NCBI GenBank assembly: GCA_002371465.1
Contig: DFIU01000015.1
Coordinates: forward strand, 118,117 to 182,116
DNA length: 64,000 nucleotides
Reading direction: 5' to 3'
Source: Lachnospiraceae bacterium UBA3689
GTDB taxonomy: Bacteria > Bacillota > Clostridia > Lachnospirales > Lachnospiraceae
Within the stretch, counting starts at the first letter, position 1, and every line of letters begins with the position of its first letter. Of the stretch, positions 50,999 to 59,391 are shown in pieces. The translations under genes and the position numbers were made by a program. A model generated the notes under the pieces. That model was not told the origin of the DNA and did not search any database. It was given only the letters and a program-made list of their open reading frames with translations.

Positions 50999-51034
50999 AA
51001 AAGGAGCATGGCGGGCGCTGTGTTCCTTTTTTTG
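50999..51034 (+). terminator. Terminator of the Gld-type operon
   Basis: AAAAGGA and TCCTTTT close a stem with a GC-rich top, followed by a run of seven T. Confidence 0.75.
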
Positions 51035-51093
51035 TAACAGATGATCCTTCCCGACTGTCACTCTTTTAAGGGGATTTTTGGTCCTTTTTGCGG

Positions 51094-51099
51094 TATAAT
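51094..51099 (+). promoter_or_regulatory. -10 box of the ispF promoter
   Basis: TATAAT at 51094-51099, 83 bases before ispF. The -35 region is poor. Confidence 0.45.
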
Positions 51100-51181
51100 T
51101 TTTGAAAATCAGGAAAAGCTCGGCATCGGATGAGCAAACAGAAATGTGGACCGGGATGCCGAAAAAAGAGGAGGAAGGAAA

Positions 51182-51676
51182 ATGAGCAGAGTCGGAACGG
51201 GATATGATGTCCATAAACTGGTAGAGGGGCGAAGGCTGATCTTAGGGGGTGTGGAGATTCCCTATGAGAAGGGGCTGCTGGGTCACTCCGACGCGGACGT
51301 CCTGCTGCACGCCATCATAGACGCGATGCTGGGAGCTGCCGCCCTGGGGGATATCGGGCTGCATTTTCCGGACAGTGATCCCGCCTACAAGGGGGCGGAT
51401 TCCATGGCGCTCTTAAGAAAGTGCGCGGGTATGCTGACCAACAAGGGCTATGTCATCCAGAATATCGATGCGACGATCATCGCCCAGGCGCCCAAACTCA
51501 GACCCTATATTGATAAGATGCGGGACAACCTGGCGAAAAATCTGGGGCTTAGCCCCGACCGGGTCAATGTGAAAGCGACGACGGAGGAGCATCTGGGCTT
51601 CACCGGCAGGGGCGAGGGCATCTCCGCCCAGGCGGTCTGTTCCATCGACCGCATGGAGGACCTGGTCCGCCGGTAA
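51182..51676 (+). CDS. ispF: 2-C-methyl-D-erythritol 2,4-cyclodiphosphate synthase
   Basis: Forms the cyclic diphosphate in the MEP isoprenoid pathway. 164 residues, trimer. Metal ligands D9-x-H11 (GYDVHKL) and the later His in GHSDADVLLHAIIDA, and the C-terminal TTEEHLGFTGRGEGISA are all present. It shows that the host uses the MEP route. ATG 51182 has GAGGAGGAAGG upstream; an in-frame ATG 12 codons before lacks a site. No ispD is next to it. Confidence 0.95.
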   Translation: MSRVGTGYDVHKLVEGRRLILGGVEIPYEKGLLGHSDADVLLHAIIDAMLGAAALGDIGLHFPDSDPAYKGADSMALLRKCAGMLTNKGYVIQNIDATIIAQAPKLRPYIDKMRDNLAKNLGLSPDRVNVKATTEEHLGFTGRGEGISAQAVCSIDRMEDLVRR

Positions 51677-51773
51677 GGACTTGACAAGCTATGGCGGTCT
51701 GATGGAAAATGAGTCTAACTGACGTCGAACCCCTTGATTGTGGTCCGACGCGTTCAAGGAAAGAGGCTTATCT

Positions 51774-53180
51774 ATGAAAATTTTTAATACTGCAACGATG
51801 ACCAAGGAAGAGTTCAAGCCGATTGAACCGGGCAGGATCCGCATGTATGTCTGCGGACCGACCGTCTACAACTTGATCCACATCGGGAATGCAAGACCCA
51901 TGATCGTCTTTGATACCTTCCGCCGCTACATGGAACACAAGGGCTACCGGGTGGACTATGTGTCCAACTTTACCGATGTCGACGACAAGATCATCAAAGC
52001 TGCCAATGACGAGGGCGTCTCCGCCCAGGAGATCTCCGAACGCTACATGAAGGAGTGTCTGAAGGATATGGAGGGGATGAACATTGAGCCTGCCACGGTC
52101 AATCCCCAGGCAACCCAGGAGATCGACGGCATGATCGAGATGATCCAGACCCTGATCGACAAGGGTTATGCCTATGAGAAAAATGGCACGGTCTATTTTT
52201 CGACCAGAAAGGATCCGGACTACGGCTGCTTAAGCCACAAGGACCTGGACAACCTCCGGTCCGGTTTCCGGGACCTCAAGGTTTCCGGTGAGGAGGAGAA
52301 GGAGGATCAGCTGGATTTCGTTCTCTGGAAACCCAAGAAGGAAGGGGAGCCCAGCTGGCCTTCACCCTGGTCTGACGGCCGTCCCGGCTGGCACATCGAA
52401 TGTTCGGTCATGGCAAAGCGCTATTTGGGCGACACCATCGATATCCACGCCGGCGGAGAGGACCTGGTCTTTCCCCACCATGAAAATGAGATTGCCCAGT
52501 CCTGCTGCGCAAACGGTGTCCCCTTTGCCCACTACTGGATGCACAACGCCTTCCTCAACATCAACAATAAGAAGATGTCCAAGTCTCTGGGGAATTTCTT
52601 CACGGTTCGGGATATCTCCAAAAAATATGACCTGCAGGTACTGCGTCTCTTTATGCTGAGCGCCCACTACAGAAGCCCGCTCAACTTCAGTGATGAGTTG
52701 ATGGAAGCGGCGAAGGCATCCCTTGACCGGATCAAGACGGCTGCCGCCCACCTGACGGACCTGTCCGAAGCAGGTGCAGAGGGTCAGATGACAGAGACGG
52801 AGCAGGCGATTGCGGAAGAGGCTAAGGGCTTTATCGCAAAATTCGACGAGAAGATGGACGACGACAACAACACGGCGGATGCCCTGTCCGTGGTCTTCGA
52901 CCTGGTCCGGTTCGCCAACACCAAGGTAACAGAGGGCTCAACCCGGGCTCTGGCTAAGGCTGTTCTGGATGTTCTGGTTGAGCTGACCGGTATCTTGGGT
53001 CTTAAGGTCCTGCCGGAAAAGGAGGAGCTGGATCTTGATATCGAGGCTCTGATTGAGGAGCGGCAGGCGGCGCGAAAGGCAAAGAATTTTGCCCGGGCTG
53101 ATCAGATCCGTGACGAGCTTTTGAGCAAGGGAATTCAGCTGCTTGATACGCGTGAGGGTGTCAAATGGAAGAGAGTCTGA
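51774..53180 (+). CDS. cysS: Cysteinyl-tRNA synthetase
   Basis: Charges tRNA-Cys. 468 residues, class I. HIGN at 36-39 is the HIGH motif, C27 is the first zinc ligand, KMSKSLGN is the KMSKS motif, and GWHIECSVM and GGEDLVFPHHENEIAQ contain the other metal residues. ATG 51774 has AAAGAGG seven bases before it; the longer frame from 51738 lacks a site. First gene of the conserved set cysS-mrnC-rlmB-sigH. I see no T-box in the short upstream region. Confidence 0.96.
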   Translation: MKIFNTATMTKEEFKPIEPGRIRMYVCGPTVYNLIHIGNARPMIVFDTFRRYMEHKGYRVDYVSNFTDVDDKIIKAANDEGVSAQEISERYMKECLKDMEGMNIEPATVNPQATQEIDGMIEMIQTLIDKGYAYEKNGTVYFSTRKDPDYGCLSHKDLDNLRSGFRDLKVSGEEEKEDQLDFVLWKPKKEGEPSWPSPWSDGRPGWHIECSVMAKRYLGDTIDIHAGGEDLVFPHHENEIAQSCCANGVPFAHYWMHNAFLNINNKKMSKSLGNFFTVRDISKKYDLQVLRLFMLSAHYRSPLNFSDELMEAAKASLDRIKTAAAHLTDLSEAGAEGQMTETEQAIAEEAKGFIAKFDEKMDDDNNTADALSVVFDLVRFANTKVTEGSTRALAKAVLDVLVELTGILGLKVLPEKEELDLDIEALIEERQAARKAKNFARADQIRDELLSKGIQLLDTREGVKWKRV

Positions 53181-53629
53181 GCCGGTATCTGCCCGGCAGC
53201 ATGACGGAACTGGAAGCGGGGAGTTATTCCCCGCTTGTCCTGGCTTTTCTGGGAGATTCGGTCTATGAGACCGCCGTCCGGACCATGCTGATTAAGCGGG
53301 GCAATGCGAGGCCCAATGAACTGAACCGAAAAAAGAGCCGGCTGGTTAAAGCTAAAGCCCAGTCCGGGATGATGGAGATTCTGGAGCCGATTTTGACGGA
53401 AGAAGAGGCGAATCTCTATCGCCGGGGCAGAAATGCCAAGTCCTATACCATGGCAAAAAATGCCAGCATGGCGGACTATCGCCGGGCGACGGGTTTTGAA
53501 GCCCTGATGGGCTACCTCTACCTGCTGGGACAGACAGACCGGTATCTGTACCTGATTGACCGGGGCATTCGCTATTTGGAGGACCAGGCAGGAAAAAAGC
53601 AAGTGATCACGCACTACGAAGCGAAGTAA
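53165..53629 (+). CDS. mrnC: Mini-ribonuclease III
   Basis: Processes 23S rRNA in Gram-positive bacteria; it is the RNase III catalytic domain alone, without the RNA-binding domain. 154 residues with the acidic active site in LAFLGDSVYETAVR and the later EALMGYLYLLG. Overlaps cysS by 16 bases with its start in another frame, as in other Firmicutes. rlmB follows. Confidence 0.92.
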   Translation: MEESLSRYLPGSMTELEAGSYSPLVLAFLGDSVYETAVRTMLIKRGNARPNELNRKKSRLVKAKAQSGMMEILEPILTEEEANLYRRGRNAKSYTMAKNASMADYRRATGFEALMGYLYLLGQTDRYLYLIDRGIRYLEDQAGKKQVITHYEAK

Positions 53630-53640
53630 GGAGCTTTTTT

Positions 53641-54372
53641 ATGGATAAAATTGAGGGAAGAAATGCGGTGCTGGAGGCGTTTCGCAGCGGCAGACCGGTG
53701 GACAAGCTCTTTGTCCAGGAGGGGCTGACCAACGGTCCCATCCAGACCATTTTGCGGGAAGCGAAGAAGGCAGGTTCCATCATCAACTATGTCTCCAAGG
53801 ACCGGTTGGAAGAGATTGCGGGAGACGGCAGCCACCAGGGCGTCGTTGCCCAGGTGGCTTCCTACGAATACGCGACCCTTGAGGACATACTGAAGAAGGC
53901 AAAAGAGAAAGGAGAGCCTCCCTTTGTCATCGTGCTGGATGGAATTGAGGATCCCCACAACCTGGGCGCCATCATCCGGACCGCCTGCCTCGCGGGCGCC
54001 CACGGCGTCATCATTTCCAAGCACCGGGCAGCGGGGCTGACCTCCACGGTCGCCAAGGCGTCAGCCGGAGCCCTCAACTATGTGCCGGTCGCCAAGGTGA
54101 CCAATATCGGGCGGACCATTGAAGAACTGAAAAAAGAGGGGCTCTGGTTCGTCTGCGCGGACATGGGCGGAACGACCATGTATGACCTGGACTTAAAAGG
54201 ACCTATCGGCGTCGTCATCGGCAATGAGGGCGATGGGGTCAGCCGCCTGGTCAGGGAAAAGTGCGACCTGGTCGCCTCCATCCCCATGAAGGGAGAGATT
54301 GATTCCCTCAATGCTTCGGTGGCGGCAGGGGTTCTCATGTACGAGATCGTCAGACAGAGAGGGCTTTCATGA
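53641..54372 (+). CDS. rlmB: 23S rRNA 2'-O-methyltransferase of the TrmH/RlmB type
   Basis: SPOUT-family methyltransferase that methylates a ribose in 23S rRNA. 243 residues: a small N-terminal substrate domain (about 1-75, IEGRNAVLEAF), then the knotted domain with DGIEDPHNLGAIIRTA, VIGNEGDGVSRLV and the C-terminal IPMKGEIDSLNASVAAGVL. Starts 11 bp after mrnC and overlaps the sigma factor gene by four bases. Confidence 0.93.
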   Translation: MDKIEGRNAVLEAFRSGRPVDKLFVQEGLTNGPIQTILREAKKAGSIINYVSKDRLEEIAGDGSHQGVVAQVASYEYATLEDILKKAKEKGEPPFVIVLDGIEDPHNLGAIIRTACLAGAHGVIISKHRAAGLTSTVAKASAGALNYVPVAKVTNIGRTIEELKKEGLWFVCADMGGTTMYDLDLKGPIGVVIGNEGDGVSRLVREKCDLVASIPMKGEIDSLNASVAAGVLMYEIVRQRGLS

Positions 54373-54953
54373 CGAATATTGGTCGAACGGACGAGGACCT
54401 GGTCAGGGACTACCGGTCGGGCAGGGTCCAGGCGGTCGACTGCCTGATGGAACGCTACAAGTCCTTTGTCCGCGCCCTGGCGAGGGCGAGATTTTTGATC
54501 GGCGGAGACCAGGAGGACCTGATTCAGGAGGGAATGATCGGTCTTTACAAGGCGGTTCAGAACTTTGATGAGACGAAAAATGCCTCCTTTCGGACCTTTG
54601 CGGCTCTTTGCATCAACCGACAGATCGCCAAGGCAATCGAGGAGGCGCAGCGAAAGAAACATATCCCCCTCAATGACCGGGTCCCCCTGACTGATGAAGA
54701 GTGGAACGAGCGCTTTCAAAGCGAGGGGATCTCTCCTGAGGCGATTGTAATCGGTCGGGAGTCGACCGATGAAACTTTGAAAAAAATCAAGCAGCTGCTC
54801 AGCCCCATGGAGACCCAGGTCCTGGACCTCTATCTGTCGGGACTTGATTATCGGGAGATTGCAGCTCATCTGGGACGGGAGCCCAAGTCCGTCGACAACG
54901 CCATCCAGCGGATTCGCAAAAAGAGCGCGGATGTGGTCTGTCCCCGGGACTGA
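54369..54953 (+). CDS. RNA polymerase sigma factor, SigH-like
   Basis: A 194-residue sigma-70 family protein with region 2 (DEDLVRDYRSGRVQAVDCLMERY, then DLIQEGMIGLYKAVQNFD) and region 4 (LSPMETQVLDLYLSGLDYREIAAHLGREPKSVDNAI). Length, region pattern and place behind rlmB match SigH (sigma-30) of Firmicutes, which directs stationary-phase and sporulation genes in Bacillus. The yacP gene that separates rlmB and sigH in Bacillus is absent here. Sporulation of this organism cannot be judged from one gene. Confidence 0.85.
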   Translation: MTNIGRTDEDLVRDYRSGRVQAVDCLMERYKSFVRALARARFLIGGDQEDLIQEGMIGLYKAVQNFDETKNASFRTFAALCINRQIAKAIEEAQRKKHIPLNDRVPLTDEEWNERFQSEGISPEAIVIGRESTDETLKKIKQLLSPMETQVLDLYLSGLDYREIAAHLGREPKSVDNAIQRIRKKSADVVCPRD

Positions 54954-55059
54954 CAGCTCGAAAGTCCAAAGACAGGCGGACTGAAATCCCGAAGAGCAGC
55001 GATGCGAAAGCATGGTGTCTGGCAGAAACTTACAAAGTCTCAAGATTTACGGAAGATGA

Positions 55060-55087
55060 CCCCGGACCCTTGTCCGGGGCATTTTTT
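55060..55087 (+). terminator. Terminator after the sigma factor gene
   Basis: CCCCGGAC, loop CCTT, GTCCGGGG, then CATTTTTT. The -35 box of the next promoter overlaps the right arm. Confidence 0.8.
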
Positions 55088-55097
55088 GCGCTATAAT
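55070..55097 (+). promoter_or_regulatory. Promoter of the NUMOD1-like gene
   Basis: TTGTCC (55070-55075), 16-base spacer, TATAAT (55092-55097). The mRNA leader is about 110 bases. Confidence 0.6.
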
Positions 55098-55212
55098 AAA
55101 CCTATCTTCGAAGACCGTTCGGTCACATCATTCCAAAACCGAAATTCAATGTAAAACAGGATCCTGCAGGAAAAGTCGATTTGCCCTATTTTTCTGAAAA
55201 GGAGACGTTGCC

Positions 55213-55413
55213 ATGAAGAAACGAAGAGTCTGCCAGTACGACAAAACGACCCAGCAGCCCCTGGGAACTTACGGCAGTATCCATGAGGCGCAGGAACTCT
55301 ACCATGTATCGCATATCTCGGAGGTCTGCCACGGGCGGAGAAAGTCGGACGGAGGCTATATCTGGCGCTACGCGGATGCGGACCGGGGGAAAAGAAATTC
55401 CCTGAATCTTTGA
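55213..55413 (+). CDS. Stand-alone NUMOD1-like mini-protein
   Basis: A 66-residue basic protein matching the NUMOD1/intron-endonuclease repeat pattern: V-x-QYD, then GTYGSIHEAQEL, the HTH-like HVSHISEVCHGRRKSDGGYIWRY. NUMOD1 domains normally help homing endonucleases bind DNA. Here the domain is alone, with no endonuclease nearby, with its own promoter and an AAGGAG ribosome binding site. It may be a domesticated DNA-binding protein or the last fragment of a mobile element. A second HPr gene follows 84 bp later behind another promoter. Confidence 0.7.
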   Translation: MKKRRVCQYDKTTQQPLGTYGSIHEAQELYHVSHISEVCHGRRKSDGGYIWRYADADRGKRNSLNL

Positions 55414-55417
55414 TTTT

Positions 55418-55448
55418 TTGTCGCGGGAACTGCCGAAAATGTTATACT
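55418..55448 (+). promoter_or_regulatory. Promoter of the second HPr gene
   Basis: TTGTCG (55418-55423), 19-base spacer, TATACT (55443-55448) with an extended TG-T. Spacing is long, so the -10 part is the main support. Confidence 0.5.
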
Positions 55449-55497
55449 GTTCTTTAAGAAACGGAGCAGATTTCCGGAATAATCAGGAGGGACAGTT

Positions 55498-55755
55498 ATG
55501 AAGTCATTTACCTATACGGTGACGGATCCGGTGGGCATCCATGCAAGACCTGCGGGAAATCTTGTCAAGGCGATCAAGAATTTTGAATCCGCCTGCACCA
55601 TCAGCGGAAACGGCAAGACCGTCGACGGCAAGAAGCTCATGATGGTTATGACCCTGGGCATCAAGCAGGGCCAGGAAGTGGAAGTTAAATTCGAGGGACC
55701 GGATGAAGAAGCGGCGGCACAGACGACGGAAGCTTACATGAAGGAAAACCTGTGA
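55498..55755 (+). CDS. HPr-family phosphocarrier protein (second copy), no Ser46
   Basis: An 85-residue HPr paralogue, similar to the first copy at 45834. The phospho-His is kept (H15 in GIHARPAG). The regulatory site reads DGKKLMMVMTLG: position 46 is Lys, so HPr kinase could not phosphorylate it and it could not act as a CcpA corepressor in the normal way. It would thus carry phosphate without being under that control. It stands alone with its own promoter and terminator, away from PTS genes; a distinct role such as a non-sugar PTS is possible. Confidence 0.88.
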   Translation: MKSFTYTVTDPVGIHARPAGNLVKAIKNFESACTISGNGKTVDGKKLMMVMTLGIKQGQEVEVKFEGPDEEAAAQTTEAYMKENL

Positions 55756-55777
55756 TAGGCGGGAAAAACGCGATTTG

Positions 55778-55804
55778 GCACCGGCTCTAAGCCGGTGCTT
55801 TTTT
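55778..55804 (+). terminator. Terminator after the second HPr gene
   Basis: GCACCGGCT, loop CTA, AGCCGGTGC, then six T. Perfect 9-bp stem. Confidence 0.85.
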
Positions 55805-55827
55805 GTTGACTAATTTGGTGCGATTTA

Positions 55828-55856
55828 TTGACAAGGTCAGGCGGATTCGTTAGAAT
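55828..55856 (+). promoter_or_regulatory. Promoter of the SUF operon
   Basis: TTGACA (55828-55833), 17-base spacer, TAGAAT (55851-55856). It gives a leader of about 140 bases without an evident ORF or terminator. Confidence 0.75.
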
Positions 55857-56001
55857 GGGCAGAGTAATTCCGAGTTTTTTAATCGGATTTAATCAACTGT
55901 TCATCCGGATTGTTTGGAAGAGGAAAGACGAGCCGAAGACGGCGTGTCTATGGATAATACCGGACGCTCCAGCTAAGCATAAAGAAAGGCAGGACATTCA
56001 G

Positions 56002-56766
56002 ATGTCAGATTCATTATTACAGGTAAAGGACCTGTCCGTAGCAATTGAGGAGGGACAGATTCTTCACGATGTCAATTTAACGATCCGCCCGGGAGAGACT
56101 CACGTTCTGATGGGTCCCAACGGTGCAGGCAAGTCCACGTTGGGCAATACCCTGATGGGCAACCCCGTCTACCATGTCACGGGCGGACAGATTTTCTTCG
56201 ATGGTCAGGATATTACCAGGGAGACGACCGACAAGCGGGCAAAGGCTGGCATGTTCATGTCCTTCCAGAATCCGCTGGAAGTTCCGGGCCTGTCCCTGGA
56301 GAGCTTCATCCGCAACTCCTTAAGACAGCAGACCGGAAAGCCGGTCAGGATCATGCAGTTTAAGAAGCAGCTGGAAGAGACCATGGCGCTTTTAAATATG
56401 GACCCCTCCTACGCGGACCGGGACCTCAACGTCGGTTTCTCCGGCGGTGAGAAGAAGAAGGCGGAGATCCTTCAGATGCTGATGTTAGCTCCTAAGTTTG
56501 CTATCCTCGATGAGACGGACTCCGGTCTTGACGTCGACGCGGTCCGCACCGTATCAAAGGGCATCGAGGAATACCACAAGAGATCCGACGGCGCTCTTCT
56601 GATCATCACCCACAACGCCAAGATCCTGGAATCTCTTGCCGTGGACTATACCCATGTTCTGGTCAAGGGTTCCCTGGTGACAACCGGCGGTGCGGATCTG
56701 GTTCAGAAGATCAACGAGGAAGGATTTGAACAGTACATAGAGGAGGCTGCAAAGGCAAATGAGTGA
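56002..56766 (+). CDS. sufC: Fe-S cluster assembly ATPase SufC
   Basis: ABC-type ATPase that drives the SufBCD scaffold. 254 residues with Walker A GPNGAGKST, the signature FSGGEKKKAEI and Walker B FAILDETDSGLDVDAV. Starting at ATG 56002 (MSDSLLQVKDL) matches the family; the longer frame from 55828 runs through the leader. It begins the order sufC-B-D-S-U of Firmicutes and overlaps sufB by eight bases. Confidence 0.95.
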   Translation: MSDSLLQVKDLSVAIEEGQILHDVNLTIRPGETHVLMGPNGAGKSTLGNTLMGNPVYHVTGGQIFFDGQDITRETTDKRAKAGMFMSFQNPLEVPGLSLESFIRNSLRQQTGKPVRIMQFKKQLEETMALLNMDPSYADRDLNVGFSGGEKKKAEILQMLMLAPKFAILDETDSGLDVDAVRTVSKGIEEYHKRSDGALLIITHNAKILESLAVDYTHVLVKGSLVTTGGADLVQKINEEGFEQYIEEAAKANE

Positions 56767-58225
56767 ATCCGTAGCAAACAGCGGCGTCCATTTTGATCCG
56801 GCGATTGATAATTCCAAGGATGATATCAACGCCTATCTCGAAGGGACGGATCGGTCTATGTACGATTTCCGGAATGAGGAGACGGACTTTTATAAGGTTC
56901 AGTCCGGTCTGACCCGGGAGATCATCGATCAGATTTCCGAAGAGAAAAACGATCCGGAATGGATGCATGAATTTCGTTTAAAATCTCTTGATTTATATAA
57001 TAAAATGCAGGTTCCCAACTGGGGACCGCCCATTGACGGACTGAATATGGACGATATCGTCACCTACGTCCGTCCCAATACCAAGATGCAGGGGTCCTGG
57101 GAAGAGGTGCCGGAAGAGATTAAGTCCGCCTTCGATAAGCTGGGTATCCCCAAGGCGGAACACGAGTTCCTCGCCGGCGTCGGCGCCCAGTATGACTCCG
57201 AGCTGGTCTATCACAACCTGCAGGACTTTGTCGGCAAGCAGGGGGTCGTCTACTCCGATTTGGAGAGCGCCCTTCACAATGAATACGCGGACATGGTCAG
57301 GGAATATTTCATGAAGCTGGTTCCGCCGACCGACCACAAGTTTGCGGCTCTGCACGGCGCCGTCTGGTCAGGCGGGTCTTTCGTCTATGTCCCCAAGGGG
57401 GTTCATGTCGATATGCCGCTTCAGTCCTACTTCCGTCTAAACGCCAAGGGAGCGGGGCAGTTTGAGCATACCCTGATTATCGTCGATGAGGGGGCGGACC
57501 TTCACTTTATCGAGGGTTGTTCCGCGCCCAAGTGGAATGTCGCCAACCTTCACGCGGGCTGCGTCGAACTCTTCGTCAAAAAGGGAGCCAGACTGCGCTA
57601 TTCGACCATTGAAAACTGGTCCAAGAATATGTACAACCTGAATACCAAGCGCGCCCTGGTGGAAGAGGGCGGTCGGATGGAATGGGTCTCCGGTTCCTTT
57701 GGGTCCCATGTCTCCTATCTGTATCCGACCACGATCCTGAAGGGAAATGATTCCGACGTCGAGTACACCGGCATCACCTTCTCCGGCAAGGGTCAGAACC
57801 TGGATACCGGCTGCCGCATGGTTCATATCGGAGAAAATACGTCCTCCCTGGTGACGACCAAGTCCCTGTCCAAGGACGGCGGGATCGGAACCTTCCGGTC
57901 AGCGATCGAGGTTATGCCGACGGCAAAGAGTTCCAAGTCCTCCGTCGACTGCCAGACCCTGATGCTGGACGATATTTCCCGATCCGATACGGTTCCGGTC
58001 ATGGATATTAAGACCAACAACTGCGATATCGGCCACGAGGCTAAGATCGGCCGCATTTCCGATGAGGCGGTCTTCTATCTGATGAGCCGCGGAATTCCGG
58101 AAAATGAAGCCCGTGCCATGATCGTGTCCGGTTTTGCGAACCCGATCAGCAAGGAGCTGCCGCTTGAATATGCGGCGGAGATGAACAACCTGATTAAACT
58201 GGAAATGGAAGGGAGTATGAGCTGA
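56759..58225 (+). CDS. sufB: Fe-S cluster scaffold subunit SufB
   Basis: Scaffold part of the SufBCD complex on which Fe-S clusters are built. 488 residues, full length. The beta-helix core with YVPKGVHVDMPLQSYFR, FIEGCSAPKWNVANLHAG and the late TNNCDIGHEAKIGRISDEAVFYLMSRGI is typical, including the conserved cysteine of the CSAP motif and the Glu/His near the C-terminus. Start overlaps sufC. Confidence 0.96.
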   Translation: MSESVANSGVHFDPAIDNSKDDINAYLEGTDRSMYDFRNEETDFYKVQSGLTREIIDQISEEKNDPEWMHEFRLKSLDLYNKMQVPNWGPPIDGLNMDDIVTYVRPNTKMQGSWEEVPEEIKSAFDKLGIPKAEHEFLAGVGAQYDSELVYHNLQDFVGKQGVVYSDLESALHNEYADMVREYFMKLVPPTDHKFAALHGAVWSGGSFVYVPKGVHVDMPLQSYFRLNAKGAGQFEHTLIIVDEGADLHFIEGCSAPKWNVANLHAGCVELFVKKGARLRYSTIENWSKNMYNLNTKRALVEEGGRMEWVSGSFGSHVSYLYPTTILKGNDSDVEYTGITFSGKGQNLDTGCRMVHIGENTSSLVTTKSLSKDGGIGTFRSAIEVMPTAKSSKSSVDCQTLMLDDISRSDTVPVMDIKTNNCDIGHEAKIGRISDEAVFYLMSRGIPENEARAMIVSGFANPISKELPLEYAAEMNNLIKLEMEGSMS

Positions 58226-59391
58226 TGGCAGAAAGAGCAAACGGCGTCATTGTCAACCGTCTTCCTTCCCTGACGTGGAACAGACTGCGGGTCAATCACG
58301 CCTTCGTAAATTTTGATGAGCTGCCGGAAACAAATGAAGAGGCAGTCTTTACCGGTCAGCATGAGGACCAGGTCAAAAAAGAGACCATGACCTCTGCCGA
58401 TGCTGAGAGATGGGCGGACGGCTTCAGCCGGGGCATCCGGCGCGAAGCCTATATCGCGGGCAAGCAGGCAACCTATCAGGAGCAGCATTTCGCGACGGCT
58501 CTGGGCAGAGATTTTACCGACCTGATCCGGGATCTGGCGCCGGAGACGGCGGTCTATACCGTCGAGGAAGGTTCCAAGCTGGATAAGCCGGTCATCTTAA
58601 ACTGGGATTTCGGCAAGGGCGGCAGGGCAGCCGCCCAGCAGGTTATCTACGCCAGGAAGGGATCGGAAGCGACCTTTTTACTTAATTTAAGTTCAGAGCG
58701 GGATGCCTTAGGTCATGCCGCAATCGAAACCAAAGTGATCATCGAAGAGGGGGCTGCCCTCCATCTGATGAAGACCAACCTGCTGGGGAGAGGTTTTGTC
58801 CTGCTCGATGATTCCGCCGCTGTAGTCGGCGATCACGCGGAATTCGACTTTGTCCAGGTGGAACTGGGGGGGGCGAAAACCTACACGGGCTGCTATGCCG
58901 ACCAGTGCGGCGACCATTCCCTCTTTAAGGTTCAGACCGGCTATCTTGCCGACCAGGATCATCTGATGGATATCAACTATGTGGCGGTCCAGCGCGGCAA
59001 GAAGACGGATTCCCGGATCTCGGTCAAGGGATCCCTCCGCGACCAGGCGACCAAGGTCTTCCGCGGCACCATCGACTTCCGCAAGGGAGCCAAGGGGTCC
59101 GTCGGCGATGAGCAGGAGGATGTCCTGATCCTGGACCCCAAGGTCACCAACAAGACCGTCCCGGTCGTCCTGACCGAGGAAGAGGACGTCGACGGCCGCC
59201 ATGGCGCGACCCTGGGCAACCTGTCGCCGGATATTCTCTTTTATCTGGGCAGCCGGGGCATCGACAAGGATGCGGCGGAGATGCTGATGACCCGCGGCAG
59301 ACTGATGAGCGTGGTCAACCTGATTCCGGACGAGGAGACCGTCGCCAGGAGCCATCATTTCATCAGGGAGGCGTTTGAAGCCAATGAATGA
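58225..59391 (+). CDS. sufD: Fe-S cluster assembly subunit SufD
   Basis: Partner of SufB in the scaffold. 388 residues. Variable N-terminal half, then the SUF beta-helix with the LMDINYVAVQRGKKTDSRISVKGSLRDQ and GSVGDEQEDVLILDPKVTNKTVPVVLTEEEDVDGRHGA regions and the family C-terminus IDKDAAEMLMTRGRL. Start codon shares one base with the sufB stop. sufS follows with an overlap. Confidence 0.93.
   Translation: MAERANGVIVNRLPSLTWNRLRVNHAFVNFDELPETNEEAVFTGQHEDQVKKETMTSADAERWADGFSRGIRREAYIAGKQATYQEQHFATALGRDFTDLIRDLAPETAVYTVEEGSKLDKPVILNWDFGKGGRAAAQQVIYARKGSEATFLLNLSSERDALGHAAIETKVIIEEGAALHLMKTNLLGRGFVLLDDSAAVVGDHAEFDFVQVELGGAKTYTGCYADQCGDHSLFKVQTGYLADQDHLMDINYVAVQRGKKTDSRISVKGSLRDQATKVFRGTIDFRKGAKGSVGDEQEDVLILDPKVTNKTVPVVLTEEEDVDGRHGATLGNLSPDILFYLGSRGIDKDAAEMLMTRGRLMSVVNLIPDEETVARSHHFIREAFEANE

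Noticed and set aside
51677..51773. T-box leader before cysS
   Set aside because: The gap is too short and shows no specifier loop, T-box sequence or terminator.
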